A DNA stretch of 64,000 bases from Dictyobacter kobayashii. GTDB lineage: Bacteria > Chloroflexota > Ktedonobacteria > Ktedonobacterales > Ktedonobacteraceae. The translations under genes were made by a program, and so were the position numbers. The DNA lies in NCBI RefSeq assembly GCF_003967555.1, contig NZ_BIFS01000002.1, positions 2,728,001 to 2,792,000 of the forward strand, written 5' to 3'. The notes beneath the pieces were generated by a model. That model was not told the origin of the DNA and made no database searches. It saw only the letters and a program-made list of their open reading frames with translations. This document shows, piece by piece, positions 35,939 through 45,178 of the stretch; within the stretch, counting starts at the first letter, position 1, and each line of letters opens with the position of its first letter.

Positions 35939-36604
35939 ATGGAGCAGGGTCAGATACAAGGGGATGAGAAAGTTGCATCCACAACGCTTTTACGCCGCCA
36001 GCCTCAGCAAACACGTGGACAACAACGCGTAGCGGCGATTCTAGATGCTGCCGAACAGCTCTTCGCCGAGATTGGTTATCAAGCCACGAGTACCAATGCT
36101 ATCGCCATCCGTGCTAACACATCGATTGGCTCGCTCTACCAATTTTTCCCGCATAAAAAAGCGATCTTGCAGGCTGTAGTTGCGCGCTATCACCAGCAGT
36201 ATCGTGACTTGATCGAGACCATCCTGACCGATGATTTCTTTTTTCAGCCGCTCTCAAGCTCTTTTGATCGTTTTTTTAGCGCTCTTATCACGTTGCACGC
36301 AACGCATGGTGGTGTACGCGCCTTCTTCATCGGTGCGAATAACTCGAGCGAATTTGCAACTGAAGCCCAACAGGTCCATCAAGAGCTGCTCACCCGACTG
36401 GATCAGCTGCTAGCCGCTCGCGCTCCTGGACTTAACAGCAACAAGCGGGCCCTTACCCTGCGCATCCTCTACACCACTACCCAATCCCTGCTGGAGCTAT
36501 CCGAAACCGTGCCAGGAAGCGACCAGGTCACCGTCCTCACCGCTCTTAAAACCATGATCCTTGCCTATCTTACCCCTTTATTCGATGCCGAAGCCGTTGA
36601 GTAG
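35939..36604 (+). CDS. TetR-family transcriptional regulator
   Basis: 221 residues. A basic N-terminal tail leads to the HTH: RVAAILDAAEQLFAEIGYQATSTNAIAIRANTSIGSLYQFFPHKKAIL (~31-78), close to the TetR consensus. The C-terminal all-helical part (RYHQQYRDLIETILTDD ... LTALKTMILAYLTPLF) is the usual ligand-binding and dimer domain. It is divergent from the P450 operon with a perfect inverted repeat in between, so repression of that operon, lifted by a P450 substrate or similar small molecule, is the simplest reading. The Shine-Dalgarno is weak (AGGAAGAG, about 13 bases). Confidence 0.9.
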   Translation: MEQGQIQGDEKVASTTLLRRQPQQTRGQQRVAAILDAAEQLFAEIGYQATSTNAIAIRANTSIGSLYQFFPHKKAILQAVVARYHQQYRDLIETILTDDFFFQPLSSSFDRFFSALITLHATHGGVRAFFIGANNSSEFATEAQQVHQELLTRLDQLLAARAPGLNSNKRALTLRILYTTTQSLLELSETVPGSDQVTVLTALKTMILAYLTPLFDAEAVE

Positions 36605-36680
36605 AAATAAGAACCTGAGCGAGACCTTTCGTAGAATAATAAGTTCATGCCGAACTTCGCGGATCATATTTTTAATTGAC

Positions 36681-36724
36681 CTATCATTAGTTGGCTGGTC
36701 ATTAGTTGGCTGGTCATTAGTTGA
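36681..36724. repeat. Tandem repeat, three 15 bp units
   Basis: CTATCATTAGTTGG, CTGGTCATTAGTTGG, CTGGTCATTAGTTGA in a row, upstream of the amylase gene. A further relative (GGTTGGTCATTG) lies at 36811. Repeated operator half-sites are possible. The rest of the gap 36605-36889 shows no gene. Confidence 0.7.
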
Positions 36725-36889
36725 CAAATAAACTAATTATATTGTATATAAATACGTGGGATACAATTTTTTGCTGTTACAAGGGGCAAAATAGTTTTCC
36801 CGCTGCTATGTTGGTTGGTCATTGTTTCCATATCTCATGATAGTTGTATTGATCGATGAAGAGAGATACATATATGGAGGACACATACC

Positions 36890-38395
36890 ATGCAAGGAAA
36901 TGGATTTCCTCTCCGTCCGGATCAGCGTAGGGGCTGGTCGCGTTTTTATACCTACATCTCCTTATTTCTTGTCGCCGTAATTATAGCAGTGGCATTAGTG
37001 ACGCTTTCTCCGGCCAGGCTTGCGCGGGCACATACGGCCACAGATTGGACCTCGCGCTCTATTTACTTTATTATGACTGATCGCTTCAGTGATGGTGATA
37101 CCTCCAACGATAATTATGGTGGTTTCAACTCCAACACATCCGATCCTACCGCCTGGCATGGCGGCGATTTCCAGGGGATCATCAATCACCTGGATTATAT
37201 CAAGAACATGGGCTTTACAGCGATCTGGATTACGCCAGTGGTCATGCAGCACGACGATCACGCCTATCATGGCTATTGGGGCTATGATTTTTATTCCATT
37301 GATGGGCATCTAGGCACCATGAGTGACCTTCAGCAACTGGTGTCGCAGGCCCATAGCCGCAATATCTGGGTCATGTTGGACGTGGTTGCCAACCACACAG
37401 GCTACTACAATTACAATACGCCCACCTTTCCAGATTACGTTGACTACCATCACAATGGCAATATCACCGATTACAATAATCAGTGGGATGTTGAAAACGA
37501 AGACGTTGCCGGGCTCAACGACCTGGATCAGAGTAATTCCTATACACGCTCAACCTTACTCAGCAATATAAACTGGCTGGTAAACACGACTGGTGTGGAT
37601 GGGCTGCGCGTAGATACGGTCAAACATGTGCCCAAGGATTTCTGGGGAGCATATGCACAGAGTGCTGGCACCTTTACCATGGGAGAGGTCTTCAATGGAG
37701 ATCCAGCCTACGTAGGTGACTATACCCATTATCTGGATGCCGTGCTGGACTATCCAATGTATTATACGATCCATGATGTATTTGGGCAGAATCAGTCCAT
37801 GCAGAACATCCACAATCGCTACAGTTCAGATTACCAATATCGAGATCCTCTCACGAATGGTCTCTTTATCGACAACCACGATGTCGACCGCTTCCTGTGT
37901 GATGCCAGCGGCAACCCCTCCGCCACCTGGGATAAATGGCCACAGCTAGAAATGGCGCTCTCCTTCACTTTCTCCAGCCGTGGTATCCCGATCATGTACT
38001 ACGGCACGGAACAGGGTTTTAGCGGTTGCGCCGATCCAGCCAATCGTGAAGACATGTTCAACTCATTTAGTACGACGGGCACGCTATATAACTACATTGC
38101 AAAACTCAACTATGCGCGCAACTCGAACCCCGCGCTCCAGAACGGCACGCAACTTGAAAAGTGGGTTGATGATACCTTCTACTCTTTTGAGCGTGAAGAA
38201 GGTTCAAACGACGTATTGGTCGCCATCAATAATTCCTGGGGCAGTCGTACCGTCACCATACCAAATCTAGATAATTTCAGTAATGGGCAAACCCTGCACG
38301 ACGAGTTGACGGGAACGGCCTATACATTATCTGGAAACAGCATTACACTCACACTTAATAGCCACCAGGCGGTTGAATTGACAAACCGCTATTAA
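36890..38395 (+). CDS. Secreted alpha-amylase (GH13)
   Basis: 501 residues. An uncleaved or cleaved N-terminal hydrophobic segment (TYISLFLVAVIIAVALVTL, ~22-40) exports it. GH13 regions in order: IYFIMTDRFSDGD with NYGG (Ca/opening), GFTAIWITPVV, DVVANHTG (region I), GLRVDTVKHV (nucleophile Asp), MGEVFNG (acid/base Glu), FIDNHDVDR (transition-state Asp). A C-terminal all-beta domain ends LNSHQAVELTNRY. The layout resembles fungal-type (GH13_1-like) amylases of filamentous bacteria. It cleaves alpha-1,4-glucans outside the cell. GGAGG before the ATG. It stands alone and is followed by a shared terminator. Confidence 0.93.
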   Translation: MQGNGFPLRPDQRRGWSRFYTYISLFLVAVIIAVALVTLSPARLARAHTATDWTSRSIYFIMTDRFSDGDTSNDNYGGFNSNTSDPTAWHGGDFQGIINHLDYIKNMGFTAIWITPVVMQHDDHAYHGYWGYDFYSIDGHLGTMSDLQQLVSQAHSRNIWVMLDVVANHTGYYNYNTPTFPDYVDYHHNGNITDYNNQWDVENEDVAGLNDLDQSNSYTRSTLLSNINWLVNTTGVDGLRVDTVKHVPKDFWGAYAQSAGTFTMGEVFNGDPAYVGDYTHYLDAVLDYPMYYTIHDVFGQNQSMQNIHNRYSSDYQYRDPLTNGLFIDNHDVDRFLCDASGNPSATWDKWPQLEMALSFTFSSRGIPIMYYGTEQGFSGCADPANREDMFNSFSTTGTLYNYIAKLNYARNSNPALQNGTQLEKWVDDTFYSFEREEGSNDVLVAINNSWGSRTVTIPNLDNFSNGQTLHDELTGTAYTLSGNSITLTLNSHQAVELTNRY

Positions 38396-38491
38396 GTTCT
38401 ATGAAGTTCTATTAAGTACCTTGTAAACCTGACGATCACAGATGTGACAGGGATAAGGCAACTAAGAGACCAACCAGATAGCAGAGGTGAA

Positions 38492-38537
38492 AAGAGGCCG
38501 CGCATCGGGGCTGTTGAAGAGAGATGCGCGGCCTCTT
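38492..38537. terminator. Bidirectional terminator between amylase and trmO
   Basis: A 15 bp stem AAGAGGCCGCGCATC / GATGCGCGGCCTCTT placed between the two convergent stop codons. Confidence 0.8.
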
Positions 38538-38540
38538 GTA

Positions 38541-38957
38541 TCAGGCGTCTACTGATTTTTGGAGCACGGGTTTAATATCCACGACCGGTGTGCCATCGAG
38601 CGCCTCTATGGGTCCTACTTTTAAGCGATGCCCGGCTACTTCCAGCACTCTTACCCGGTGCAGGCCGAGTGGATTTGGCCTATCGGGAGAGCGGGTGGCA
38701 AAAACGCCGCTCAAAGGTATATTTGTGTTCCCACGAGGATGCACCTTCAGCACATCGCGATGAGACTGGTGAAGCCATGTGATCAGGATAATATCCTGGC
38801 CCACTGCTATCCCCTCTAAGCCCTCTGCAAAGGCGGCATACACTTCGAGCCATGCGTCAGGTGCGCCTTCATAGCCTTGTTTGGGAGCACCTTCACGACT
38901 CTTGATTGGTGAATGAAGAACGCCAAGCGGGGAAAGTGAATAGTCAATCTCTGACAT
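38541..38957 (-). CDS. trmO: TrmO/TsaA-family tRNA t6A37 N6-methyltransferase
   Basis: 138 residues of the UPF0066 beta-barrel family: LSPLGVLHSPIKSREGAPKQG (~8-28), IILITWLHQSHRDVLKVHPRG (~56-76), GVFATRSPDRPNPLGLHRVRVLEV (~84-107), the family hallmark. E. coli TrmO methylates N6-threonylcarbamoyladenosine at position 37 of some tRNAs with S-adenosylmethionine. The chain is the short form without the C-terminal lid of E. coli TrmO. The gene next to it on the same strand encodes a nucleotidyltransferase-like protein; no functional link is evident. Confidence 0.85.
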   Translation of the reverse strand: MSEIDYSLSPLGVLHSPIKSREGAPKQGYEGAPDAWLEVYAAFAEGLEGIAVGQDIILITWLHQSHRDVLKVHPRGNTNIPLSGVFATRSPDRPNPLGLHRVRVLEVAGHRLKVGPIEALDGTPVVDIKPVLQKSVDA

Positions 38958-38981
38958 AATGCTTTCTCTTCCTTCCGGGTG

Positions 38982-39757
38982 CTATTGTATTTGTTCTACT
39001 TTCTCTTCAATCATATTGAGTAGTTGATTTACTTTTTTGTGATCCAGTGGCTTATTGGTTGTGCCGGCGCGTAAAGCGAGGGCCTGCTGAAGAAGATCAT
39101 TATCGACGCCATGTGCTTTGGCCCACGCTACCGCTGCTGTTTTGGATGACAACTGATGCTCTTCGGCGAAGCGCCATCCACGGCATGCATTGAGGACGCT
39201 GGAATAGCCAGACTCATCATGTTCGATATGCCAGCGCAATGAAGTGAGAAGAGCATTGAGGGCCCATGTCCTGGGAATAACGCCGAAGACTGTGTGAGCA
39301 GCCGGGCCAAAGATACTGATCCCGTGTTCGCGGGCAATCAGGCGATCGAAGATAAACCAGTGAGCTGGTTCTGCTTGTGGACCATAGGTAACGTGAAAGG
39401 GCATGTGTGGTCCTGAGTTAAGATTTAATTCAAAGCCAGCATCAGGCGCCGGGTGCGCGACTTTTTCCTGACAATAGAGTACAAATTCACATCCGCGCGT
39501 TGGGCATGGTAGGGACGGATGGGCAAGCAAGGACACGATCTGTTCTTTCTCTTCCTGGCCAAGCTGGCGGGCGCATACTCCCTGGATATCGATGTCGCTT
39601 CTACCAGGAATAAAGCCACCCAATGCAGCGGAGCCAACGAAATAGACCCCGATTAAATCCTCATGCAGATAGCCCTGAAGTGACTGAACCACCTGCAACG
39701 CATAGGCTTGAATTTCAGGTGGCAGGGTATGCCAACGCCTATCAGGATCGACTGACA
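38982..39757 (-). CDS. Nucleotidyltransferase with aminoglycoside-adenylyltransferase-like C-terminal domain
   Basis: 258 residues from ATG 39757 (AAGGAGAAG upstream). The polymerase-beta-type motif GVYFVGSAALGGFIPGRSDIDI (GS...DID; ~35-56) carries two metal Asp residues. The C-terminal helical part (WALNALLTSLRWHIEHDESGYSSVLNACRGWRFAEE ... SKTAAVAWA) matches DUF4111/ANT(3'')-(9)-type proteins. Known relatives adenylylate streptomycin or spectinomycin, but many chromosomal homologues have no proven resistance role. A longer open frame to 39809 lacks a ribosome site. The partner gene is trmO, 24 bp downstream. Confidence 0.82.
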
Positions 39758-39961
39758 TTTTTCTTCTCCTTGTTCCTCCAACTTTACCAGATCGGACGCT
39801 TACTTGCAACGTAATCCTCTACTTCTTCATGGCTTCGATGCTAAGTGTTATCAATAACAGCACTCTTACTCTATAATAGCAATGCTTAAATTTGCATCAT
39901 TTCGCTGTTCTGTTCGTATTGTTGTCAGGTAAGAAATTGATTGTCAAGAAAGGTTATAAGC

Positions 39962-40237
39962 ATGAAGAAAAAAAGATTGGCTGACAAGGTTCTTTCCTGG
40001 TCCAGTGGAGCGTTGATTGCACTGTCTGGTATTTATTTTGTAGGGAAGCTTCTTGGAAGAAAAAATTTGGACAAGAAAAATGATGCAGTCCATCAAGCTG
40101 CTCCAATCTGTGAACATTGTCAAAAGAACGTAAGTCGTGTGCGTGTCGAACGGCTAAATGCTGGTCGTCGTGAGTCACAATTTCTGTGCCAGGAATGTGT
40201 GGACGAGCTTATGCACACAGCGGGGATTAATGGGTGA
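39962..40237 (+). CDS. Small membrane-anchored zinc-ribbon protein
   Basis: 91 residues. A basic start (MKKKRLADK) and one transmembrane helix (WSSGALIALSGIYFVGKLL, ~13-31) lead to a charged spacer. A treble-clef-like zinc site follows: ICEHCQKN (~50-57) and FLCQECVDEL (~75-84). AAAGG stands 7 bases before the ATG; the frame is open from 39941. No homologue with a known function is recognised. The ribbon suggests binding of protein or nucleic acid at the membrane's inner face. It overlaps by 8 bp a second small frame that may be translated with it. Confidence 0.7.
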   Translation: MKKKRLADKVLSWSSGALIALSGIYFVGKLLGRKNLDKKNDAVHQAAPICEHCQKNVSRVRVERLNAGRRESQFLCQECVDELMHTAGING

Positions 40238-40367
40238 TCGGATCATCAAGAGATCAATTGAGTATTCATTTTTGGTGTTCAAAGGTGAGGACGTGTACCA
40301 GATAGATAAGGATGAGAAATATTATGACCTGGATGGCAAGGGGCTCATAAATTTTGCCCGCTCTTAG
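40230..40367 (+). CDS. Small hypothetical protein overlapping the zinc-ribbon gene
   Basis: 45 residues (MGDRIIKRSIEYSFLVFKGE ... LDGKGLINFARS). The start codon overlaps the end of the upstream gene by 8 bp (ATGGGTGA), a coupling arrangement. The composition, with alternating hydrophobic and charged residues, looks like a folded beta protein, but no family is recognised. Confidence 0.4.
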   Translation: MGDRIIKRSIEYSFLVFKGEDVYQIDKDEKYYDLDGKGLINFARS

Positions 40368-40420
40368 AATGCGCGCCTGGATATTGGGGATTGGACGCAG
40401 ATATAGTACGAATATATAAC

Positions 40421-40464
40421 GATAGAGCAGAAACATGAAATACAAGTCATGTTTCTGCTCTATC
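40421..40464. terminator. Terminator between the small genes and the lectin gene
   Basis: An 18 bp perfect stem (GATAGAGCAGAAACATGA and complement) with an eight-base loop. Confidence 0.8.
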
Positions 40465-40549
40465 TCGTCTTGTAAAGTAGTGTAATATTCAGGTAATTAG
40501 CTGTTGCCCCACCTCACAATAGTTACGCCGTTTTATGTAGCACAAAGCG

Positions 40550-41763
40550 CTAAAAGAGATTGAAGACGCCACCAAGAGATTCCCAGCCTTTGATGGAAGG
40601 GTACCAGTGTGAGCCAGTCCAGGCTTTATGATACATACTATTGTCGGTCCCAAGACCAAAGATGTCGAGTCGATTCGGACCCCAGGAAACAGCTCTAGGG
40701 GGGTATTAAAATTGCCACCGAGAGATTCCCAGCCTTTGATGGAAGGGTACCAGTGTGAGCCAGTCCAGGCTTTATGGTACATACTATTGTCGGTGCCGAG
40801 GCCAAAGATGTCGAGGCGGTTCGGACCCCAGGAGACAGCACTGGGAGGACTGTTGAAATCGCCACCAAGATATTCCCAGCCAGTGACGGAAGGGGACCAC
40901 TGTGAACCAGTCCAGGCTTTATGATACATAGCATTGTTGGTGCCAAGGCCAAAGATGTCGAGACGGTTTGGACCCCAGGAGACAGCGCTGGGAGGACTAC
41001 TAAAAATGCCGCCAAGGTATTCCCAATCCGAAATGGAGGGGGACCACTGTGAGCCAGTCCAGGCTTTATGATACATGCCGTTGTCGGTGCCCAGACCAAA
41101 GATATCAAGACGATTAAGGCCCCAGGAAACAGCACTGGGAGGGCTATTAAAGACACCACCCAGAGCTTCCCAATCCGAAATGGAAGGGGACCACTGTGAG
41201 CCAGTCCAGGCTTTATGGTACATGCTGTTGTCGGTGCCGAGGCCAAAGATGTCAAGGCGATTTGGACCCCAGGAGACAGCACTGGGAGGGCTATTAAAGA
41301 TGCCGCCGAGAGATTCCCAGCCTGAGATAGAAGGGTACCACTGTGAGCCGCTCCAGCCTTTATGGTACATGCTGTTGTCGGTGCCAAGGCCAAAGATGTC
41401 AATCCGATTCGGGCTCCAGGTGGTAACGCCAGGTGTGCTATTAAAGATGCCGCCGAGAGCTTCCCAACCAGTGACGGAAGGATACCATTGTGAGCCACTC
41501 CAGCCTTTATGGTACATGCCGTTGTCAGTTCCAATGCCAAAGATGTCGAGGCGATTGGGGGACCACGTCGAGGCTCCCGCGCTAGAGGCGCGAGGAGTAA
41601 TTGCAAACTGAGCATTTGCCGCCAGAGCGCTACTGGTATTGAACAAAGGAAGCGTATTACCTGCAACAGCGACGCCTGCAATGCCGGCTAAGACGACACG
41701 TCGGGATATCCTGTTGTCTGTGAGGCCTGGTAAAGACCCAGAAGCAGATTCATGTTCGTGCAT
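40550..41763 (-). CDS. Tat-exported seven-bladed propeller lectin (PLL-like), frame broken in the last blades
   Basis: ~404 residues when joined. ATG 41763 has AGGAG ten bases upstream. The N-terminus carries a twin-arginine signal (NRISRRVVLAGIAGVAVAG). Seven 49-residue repeats follow, each of the form W-G-P-N-R-L-D-I-F-G-L-G-T-D-N-S-M-Y-H-K then W-TGSQW-PS-WE-LGG-FNSPP. This is the pattern of the Photorhabdus PLL-type fucose-binding propeller lectins, which have seven blades. The reading frame breaks at the C6 run complementary to 40698-40703; adding one C restores blade six's end and a complete seventh blade ending GGVFNLF at the TAG at 40550. Probably a secreted glycan-binding protein. 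Confidence 0.85.
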
Positions 41764-42029
41764 TGAAATCAATCTCCTATTAATAATGATGATAGTTTGT
41801 GGCTATGCTTACTCCCTTTTCATTGTACTGATGCATTAAAAAAAGATTGTGCACGAGGAATCGATTTGATACTCTGGCTCAAGGAGAAAACATTATCCTT
41901 TCAGGTGTGTGGAAAATGAGAAGGTGAATAGTGTCAACGCTGGTTTGACTAGAGATGCATCTGTGCCAGTGCCAGGAAGTGAGGCTACTTGAGTGGCTAG
42001 TGTGGTTATTTATGAGTGGATGAATTAAT
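41764..42029. other. Intergenic region, no gene seen
   Basis: 266 bp between the lectin start and the terminator of the ABC export operon. It should hold the lectin promoter. No repeat of note. Confidence 0.45.
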
Positions 42030-42079
42030 GGAAAAGCCCCATCCGAGTGCTTTATTCTCATGCAGGATGGGGCTTTTCC
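42030..42079. terminator. Terminator of the ABC export operon
   Basis: A 15 bp perfect stem (GGAAAAGCCCCATCC / GGATGGGGCTTTTCC) five bases past the last stop codon. T-rich on both ends of the stem. Confidence 0.8.
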
Positions 42080-42083
42080 AGGC

Positions 42084-43100
42084 TCAGGGGGCCTTCCAAG
42101 GCGCTTCTTTATTAGATGTGGATCGAAAAAGTCCCAGCGATTTTGCAAGGAGCGCGTAACCCAGAAATACTCCTATGCATTCCAGGCCTACAAAAACAGT
42201 GATTACCAGAACTAAGCGCTCTGACTGCTGTGGATCAAATCCCTCCCCCAGTAATTCCATACAAGCTAACCCCAAGCCTACCAGTATTGACAGAATGACA
42301 ATGATATTCCAGGTATGCTGGCGTGGATTTAGCCAGCTCAGTACAGCATGCATAAAGGGCCAGGCCAGCACCGTTTCCCAGAGATGGTAGAAGATGCTGA
42401 AGTGGTTGGTGTGCGTCTTTAGCCAACGGTATGTTGATATAAGATCATCGATGCAATCCTCAAAAAATGTGGCAGGATAGGGCGTGATGGCCATGCCCAG
42501 TGCCCATACAAGTATCCAGAAGAATAATATGCCAGAGAATGCTGTGAAGAGTGCTCCTGGTACTCCCTGACGCCAATATTCAGGATAAAAAACGATGAAG
42601 AGTATGTCCACAATGGAAAGGCCGAGCGCCCTGACCCATGTATTTTGCGTGGAGAGGAGACGTATATTGAGTGCTGAATGATGGATATACCAGCACACAA
42701 ACGCCGTGAGAAGAGCCATGCCTGCAGTCAACGCAGCGAGCACGAGCCCCGCGGGTTTATCAACCCAAACCGAAAGGTGGCGTAGCATAGCCACGACATC
42801 GGCAACTAATGTCACCGCGATCGACAGGCAAGCGAGATATGCTCCTCGCACCAGGAGTAGTTTCTGGCTATCTAACTGCTGGTTGGCTTGATAGGGACGA
42901 AAAGCACGCAATAATGAGAGCAAGGCAGCAAACAATGTAAACTGAACACCAATCGAGCCAACCGCATCATATGGATCTTCAGCAAAAACATTGATCGGCA
43001 TTAAAGCTGGATTATGCTTGCTCACTTGAAAGAAAAGATAAAACAGGATGGATAGTACGAAGGTGAGCAAGGCGAACACTTTCAGTGATCTAGGCATCAT
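42084..43100 (-). CDS. Polytopic membrane protein, last gene of the ABC export operon
   Basis: 338 residues with about eight transmembrane segments (KVFALLTFVLSILFYLFF, IGVQFTLFAALLSLL, AYLACLSIAVTLVADVVAML, AGLVLAALTAGMALLTAFVC, and others near 150, 185, 255-320). No motif is recognised. It follows the ABC permease gene by 41 bp on the same strand and ends in a strong terminator, so it is very likely the last cistron. It may be an accessory permease or an immunity-like protein; this is inference only. Confidence 0.6.
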   Translation of the reverse strand: MMPRSLKVFALLTFVLSILFYLFFQVSKHNPALMPINVFAEDPYDAVGSIGVQFTLFAALLSLLRAFRPYQANQQLDSQKLLLVRGAYLACLSIAVTLVADVVAMLRHLSVWVDKPAGLVLAALTAGMALLTAFVCWYIHHSALNIRLLSTQNTWVRALGLSIVDILFIVFYPEYWRQGVPGALFTAFSGILFFWILVWALGMAITPYPATFFEDCIDDLISTYRWLKTHTNHFSIFYHLWETVLAWPFMHAVLSWLNPRQHTWNIIVILSILVGLGLACMELLGEGFDPQQSERLVLVITVFVGLECIGVFLGYALLAKSLGLFRSTSNKEAPWKAP

Positions 43101-43141
43101 GCTGGCACCTCAAGCGTTTTCTTAAGCAACATATCACTCAC

Positions 43142-44059
43142 TTACTCCTTTACATCGCGTTTCCAGGTTGGAACGACGGCGAGAATACAGAAGACGAGCA
43201 TATAGGTGAAAATAACCCAGAGCGCATGTGAGCCACTAGTTGACACCAAAGGCGCTGGGCCAATGGCGTCAAAGCCGTTCTGTGCCTGTTTGGGTAACAA
43301 AAGCTCAGGTAAGCGATTGAGCAATGGTCCAAGAAAGTAGGAGGTGGCATTCGCCCAAAGCGTGCTCTGGGTCAGACGTGCTAGTAGACCCATGAGAAGA
43401 ACGCCCATGTTATCGATGGCAAACCAGGCCAGCGAGGCACTCAGGCCAATCGTCAATGAGCGTCCAAACGCATTCATAGCCACGGCTAGCAAGACCGTTG
43501 CTCCCATACTAATCATAACCGCCGACAGACAGATTTCCGTATGAGACCAGAAAGCAGGCGTCAAGGAACTAATGGCATCAAGATTTCCTGCTAGCAAGAT
43601 GATCGCCAGGCAGATAAGCAGTGCTGTCAGCAGGGAGAATAGGATTACCAGTGCCAGGGCAAGCAGCGCCAGCAGTGCGCTTTTTGCCAGCAATAATTGG
43701 ATGCGGCCAGTACCCCGGGCCAGCAGAATACGAATCGTACCATACTGATAATCGCGTCCAATGGTATATGAGGTCAGGATCAGCAGCACGATGCCTACCA
43801 TGATGCGGAACGCGGCCAGATTGCTTTCCATCATACTATAGAAAAAGTGAAGCGGGGTATGATGTAGATCAGACGCAGCCCCTGGCGATGAGTAGAGTAG
43901 CAAGAAGGACAAAAGAAAACCAACAGTGAGAAGGAGCAAGAGGAAACAGAAGAGGCGCGCGATTTTCAGAAACTCGCCGCGCATTATTCCGATGAAACTG
44001 GCGTGGGTCGATGTCATGTGCTGAGGATTTGTTGACATATAAGCGGCCTGTGTACTCAT
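43142..44059 (-). CDS. ABC-2-type transporter permease
   Basis: 305 residues with six hydrophobic spans. The first (~35-55) follows a cytoplasmic N-terminus with MRGEFLKIARL, the usual coupling-helix start of ABC-2 permeases. The motif YTIGRDYQYGTIRILLARGTGR (~97-118) is the known Gly-x-Glu/Asp-x-x-x-Gly-Thr segment of this family. AAGGAG stands ten bases before the ATG, inside the ATPase gene's last codons. It pairs with the ATPase upstream to export an unknown substrate, or to confer resistance to a peptide. Confidence 0.85.
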   Translation of the reverse strand: MSTQAAYMSTNPQHMTSTHASFIGIMRGEFLKIARLFCFLLLLLTVGFLLSFLLLYSSPGAASDLHHTPLHFFYSMMESNLAAFRIMVGIVLLILTSYTIGRDYQYGTIRILLARGTGRIQLLLAKSALLALLALALVILFSLLTALLICLAIILLAGNLDAISSLTPAFWSHTEICLSAVMISMGATVLLAVAMNAFGRSLTIGLSASLAWFAIDNMGVLLMGLLARLTQSTLWANATSYFLGPLLNRLPELLLPKQAQNGFDAIGPAPLVSTSGSHALWVIFTYMLVFCILAVVPTWKRDVKE

Positions 44060-44061
44060 GA

Positions 44062-45039
44062 TTATTCAGCTCCTTTTTGCGAATTAGAGTTAATAAGAGA
44101 GAAGAAGACCTGTTCCAGGTTTTGTGTGGCCGGGGTAAGGCTCTCCGGAGGAAAGCCAGCCTGAAAAAGGAAAGCAGAAAGTTCACGTCCACTATCCTGT
44201 GGGGAAGGTGTAATAAGTTTTCCAGTGGTATCCAGATAGGCCTTTTTTCCCCAGGATTGTTGTTGAATGAGGGCCAATGCTGCTCGGGCCTGTTCAAGCT
44301 GCACCACATACTCACCCTGTCCGCGTGTCAACTCCTCTATCTTCTTGTCAGCGACAAGTTTGCCCGCATTAATGACCGCTACCCGTGTGCAGATCTGCTG
44401 GACTTCGGCCAGCAGGTGACTGGAGAATAAGATTGTCTTGCCCTCATTTACCAGGCGATGCATAAGCTCGCGCATTTCTACAATCCCCGCGGGGTCCAGC
44501 CCATTCGCTGGCTCATCCAGGATAAGCAGATCAGGATTATTGAGCAAGGCAACAGCGAGGCCCAGTCGTTGTTTCATTCCAAGTGAGTAGGTGCGAACTC
44601 GATCTTTCTGGCGCGCCTGTAAACCAACCCGGGCCATAACGGCGTCGATGCGTTGTTGAGATACCCCACCAAAGACCGCACCGAACGCACGCAGATTGTC
44701 GCGTCCAGTCAGATGCAGGTAGAGCGCAGGCATCTCCACCAAGGCTCCAATACGTGGTAACAGGTGGGCTGGCTCGCTGGCAAGATCGCGTCCAAACAAG
44801 GCTATCCGACCGGCAGTTGGTTTGATGAGCCCAAGGATCATACGGATAGTCGTGGTCTTTCCAGCCCCATTGGGACCTAGAAAGCCCACAATCTCGCCCC
44901 GCTGGATCTCCAGGTTGAGCTGGTTGACTGCGACACGGTCGCCATAGCGCCTGGTCAAATCAGAGGTGCGCAAGACGATTTCATTTTCTTGAATCGGGCC
45001 AGTATTTTTCATGGTGGTTGCGATACTGTGATTGCTCAT
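44062..45039 (-). CDS. ABC transporter ATP-binding protein (bacitracin/lantibiotic-type exporter)
   Basis: ~325 residues. Walker A GFLGPNGAGKTTT (~46-58), Q-loop region, signature YSLGMKQRLGLAVALL (~136-151), Walker B LLILDEPANGLDP, switch His in FSSHLLAEV. The C-terminal extension (GKKAYLDTTGKLITPSPQDS ... NLEQVFFSLI) is typical of BcrA/CcmA-like exporters. ATG 45039 has AGGAGG seven bases away; upstream ATG codons lack one. A hairpin (GGTGGCC / GGCCACC, 45131-45158) lies between this gene and the upstream membrane gene and may tune read-through. Confidence 0.92.
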   Translation of the reverse strand: MSNHSIATTMKNTGPIQENEIVLRTSDLTRRYGDRVAVNQLNLEIQRGEIVGFLGPNGAGKTTTIRMILGLIKPTAGRIALFGRDLASEPAHLLPRIGALVEMPALYLHLTGRDNLRAFGAVFGGVSQQRIDAVMARVGLQARQKDRVRTYSLGMKQRLGLAVALLNNPDLLILDEPANGLDPAGIVEMRELMHRLVNEGKTILFSSHLLAEVQQICTRVAVINAGKLVADKKIEELTRGQGEYVVQLEQARAALALIQQQSWGKKAYLDTTGKLITPSPQDSGRELSAFLFQAGFPPESLTPATQNLEQVFFSLINSNSQKGAE

Positions 45040-45178
45040 ATAGCTCCTCCTTCGAAAATTAGACATGATGACCTATCAACAGGACATAGGTTATCTAGTG
45101 AACGTGTCCTGATGAAAAGTAGTATTATAGGGTGGCCGGCCCTTGTGAGCTGGCCACCAGCCAGTTATTGAAGGTTAT

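Noticed and set aside
40489..40697. Non-repeat tail of the lectin (ELFPGVRIDSTSL...)
   Set aside because: It is the seventh blade read out of frame after the C6 run.
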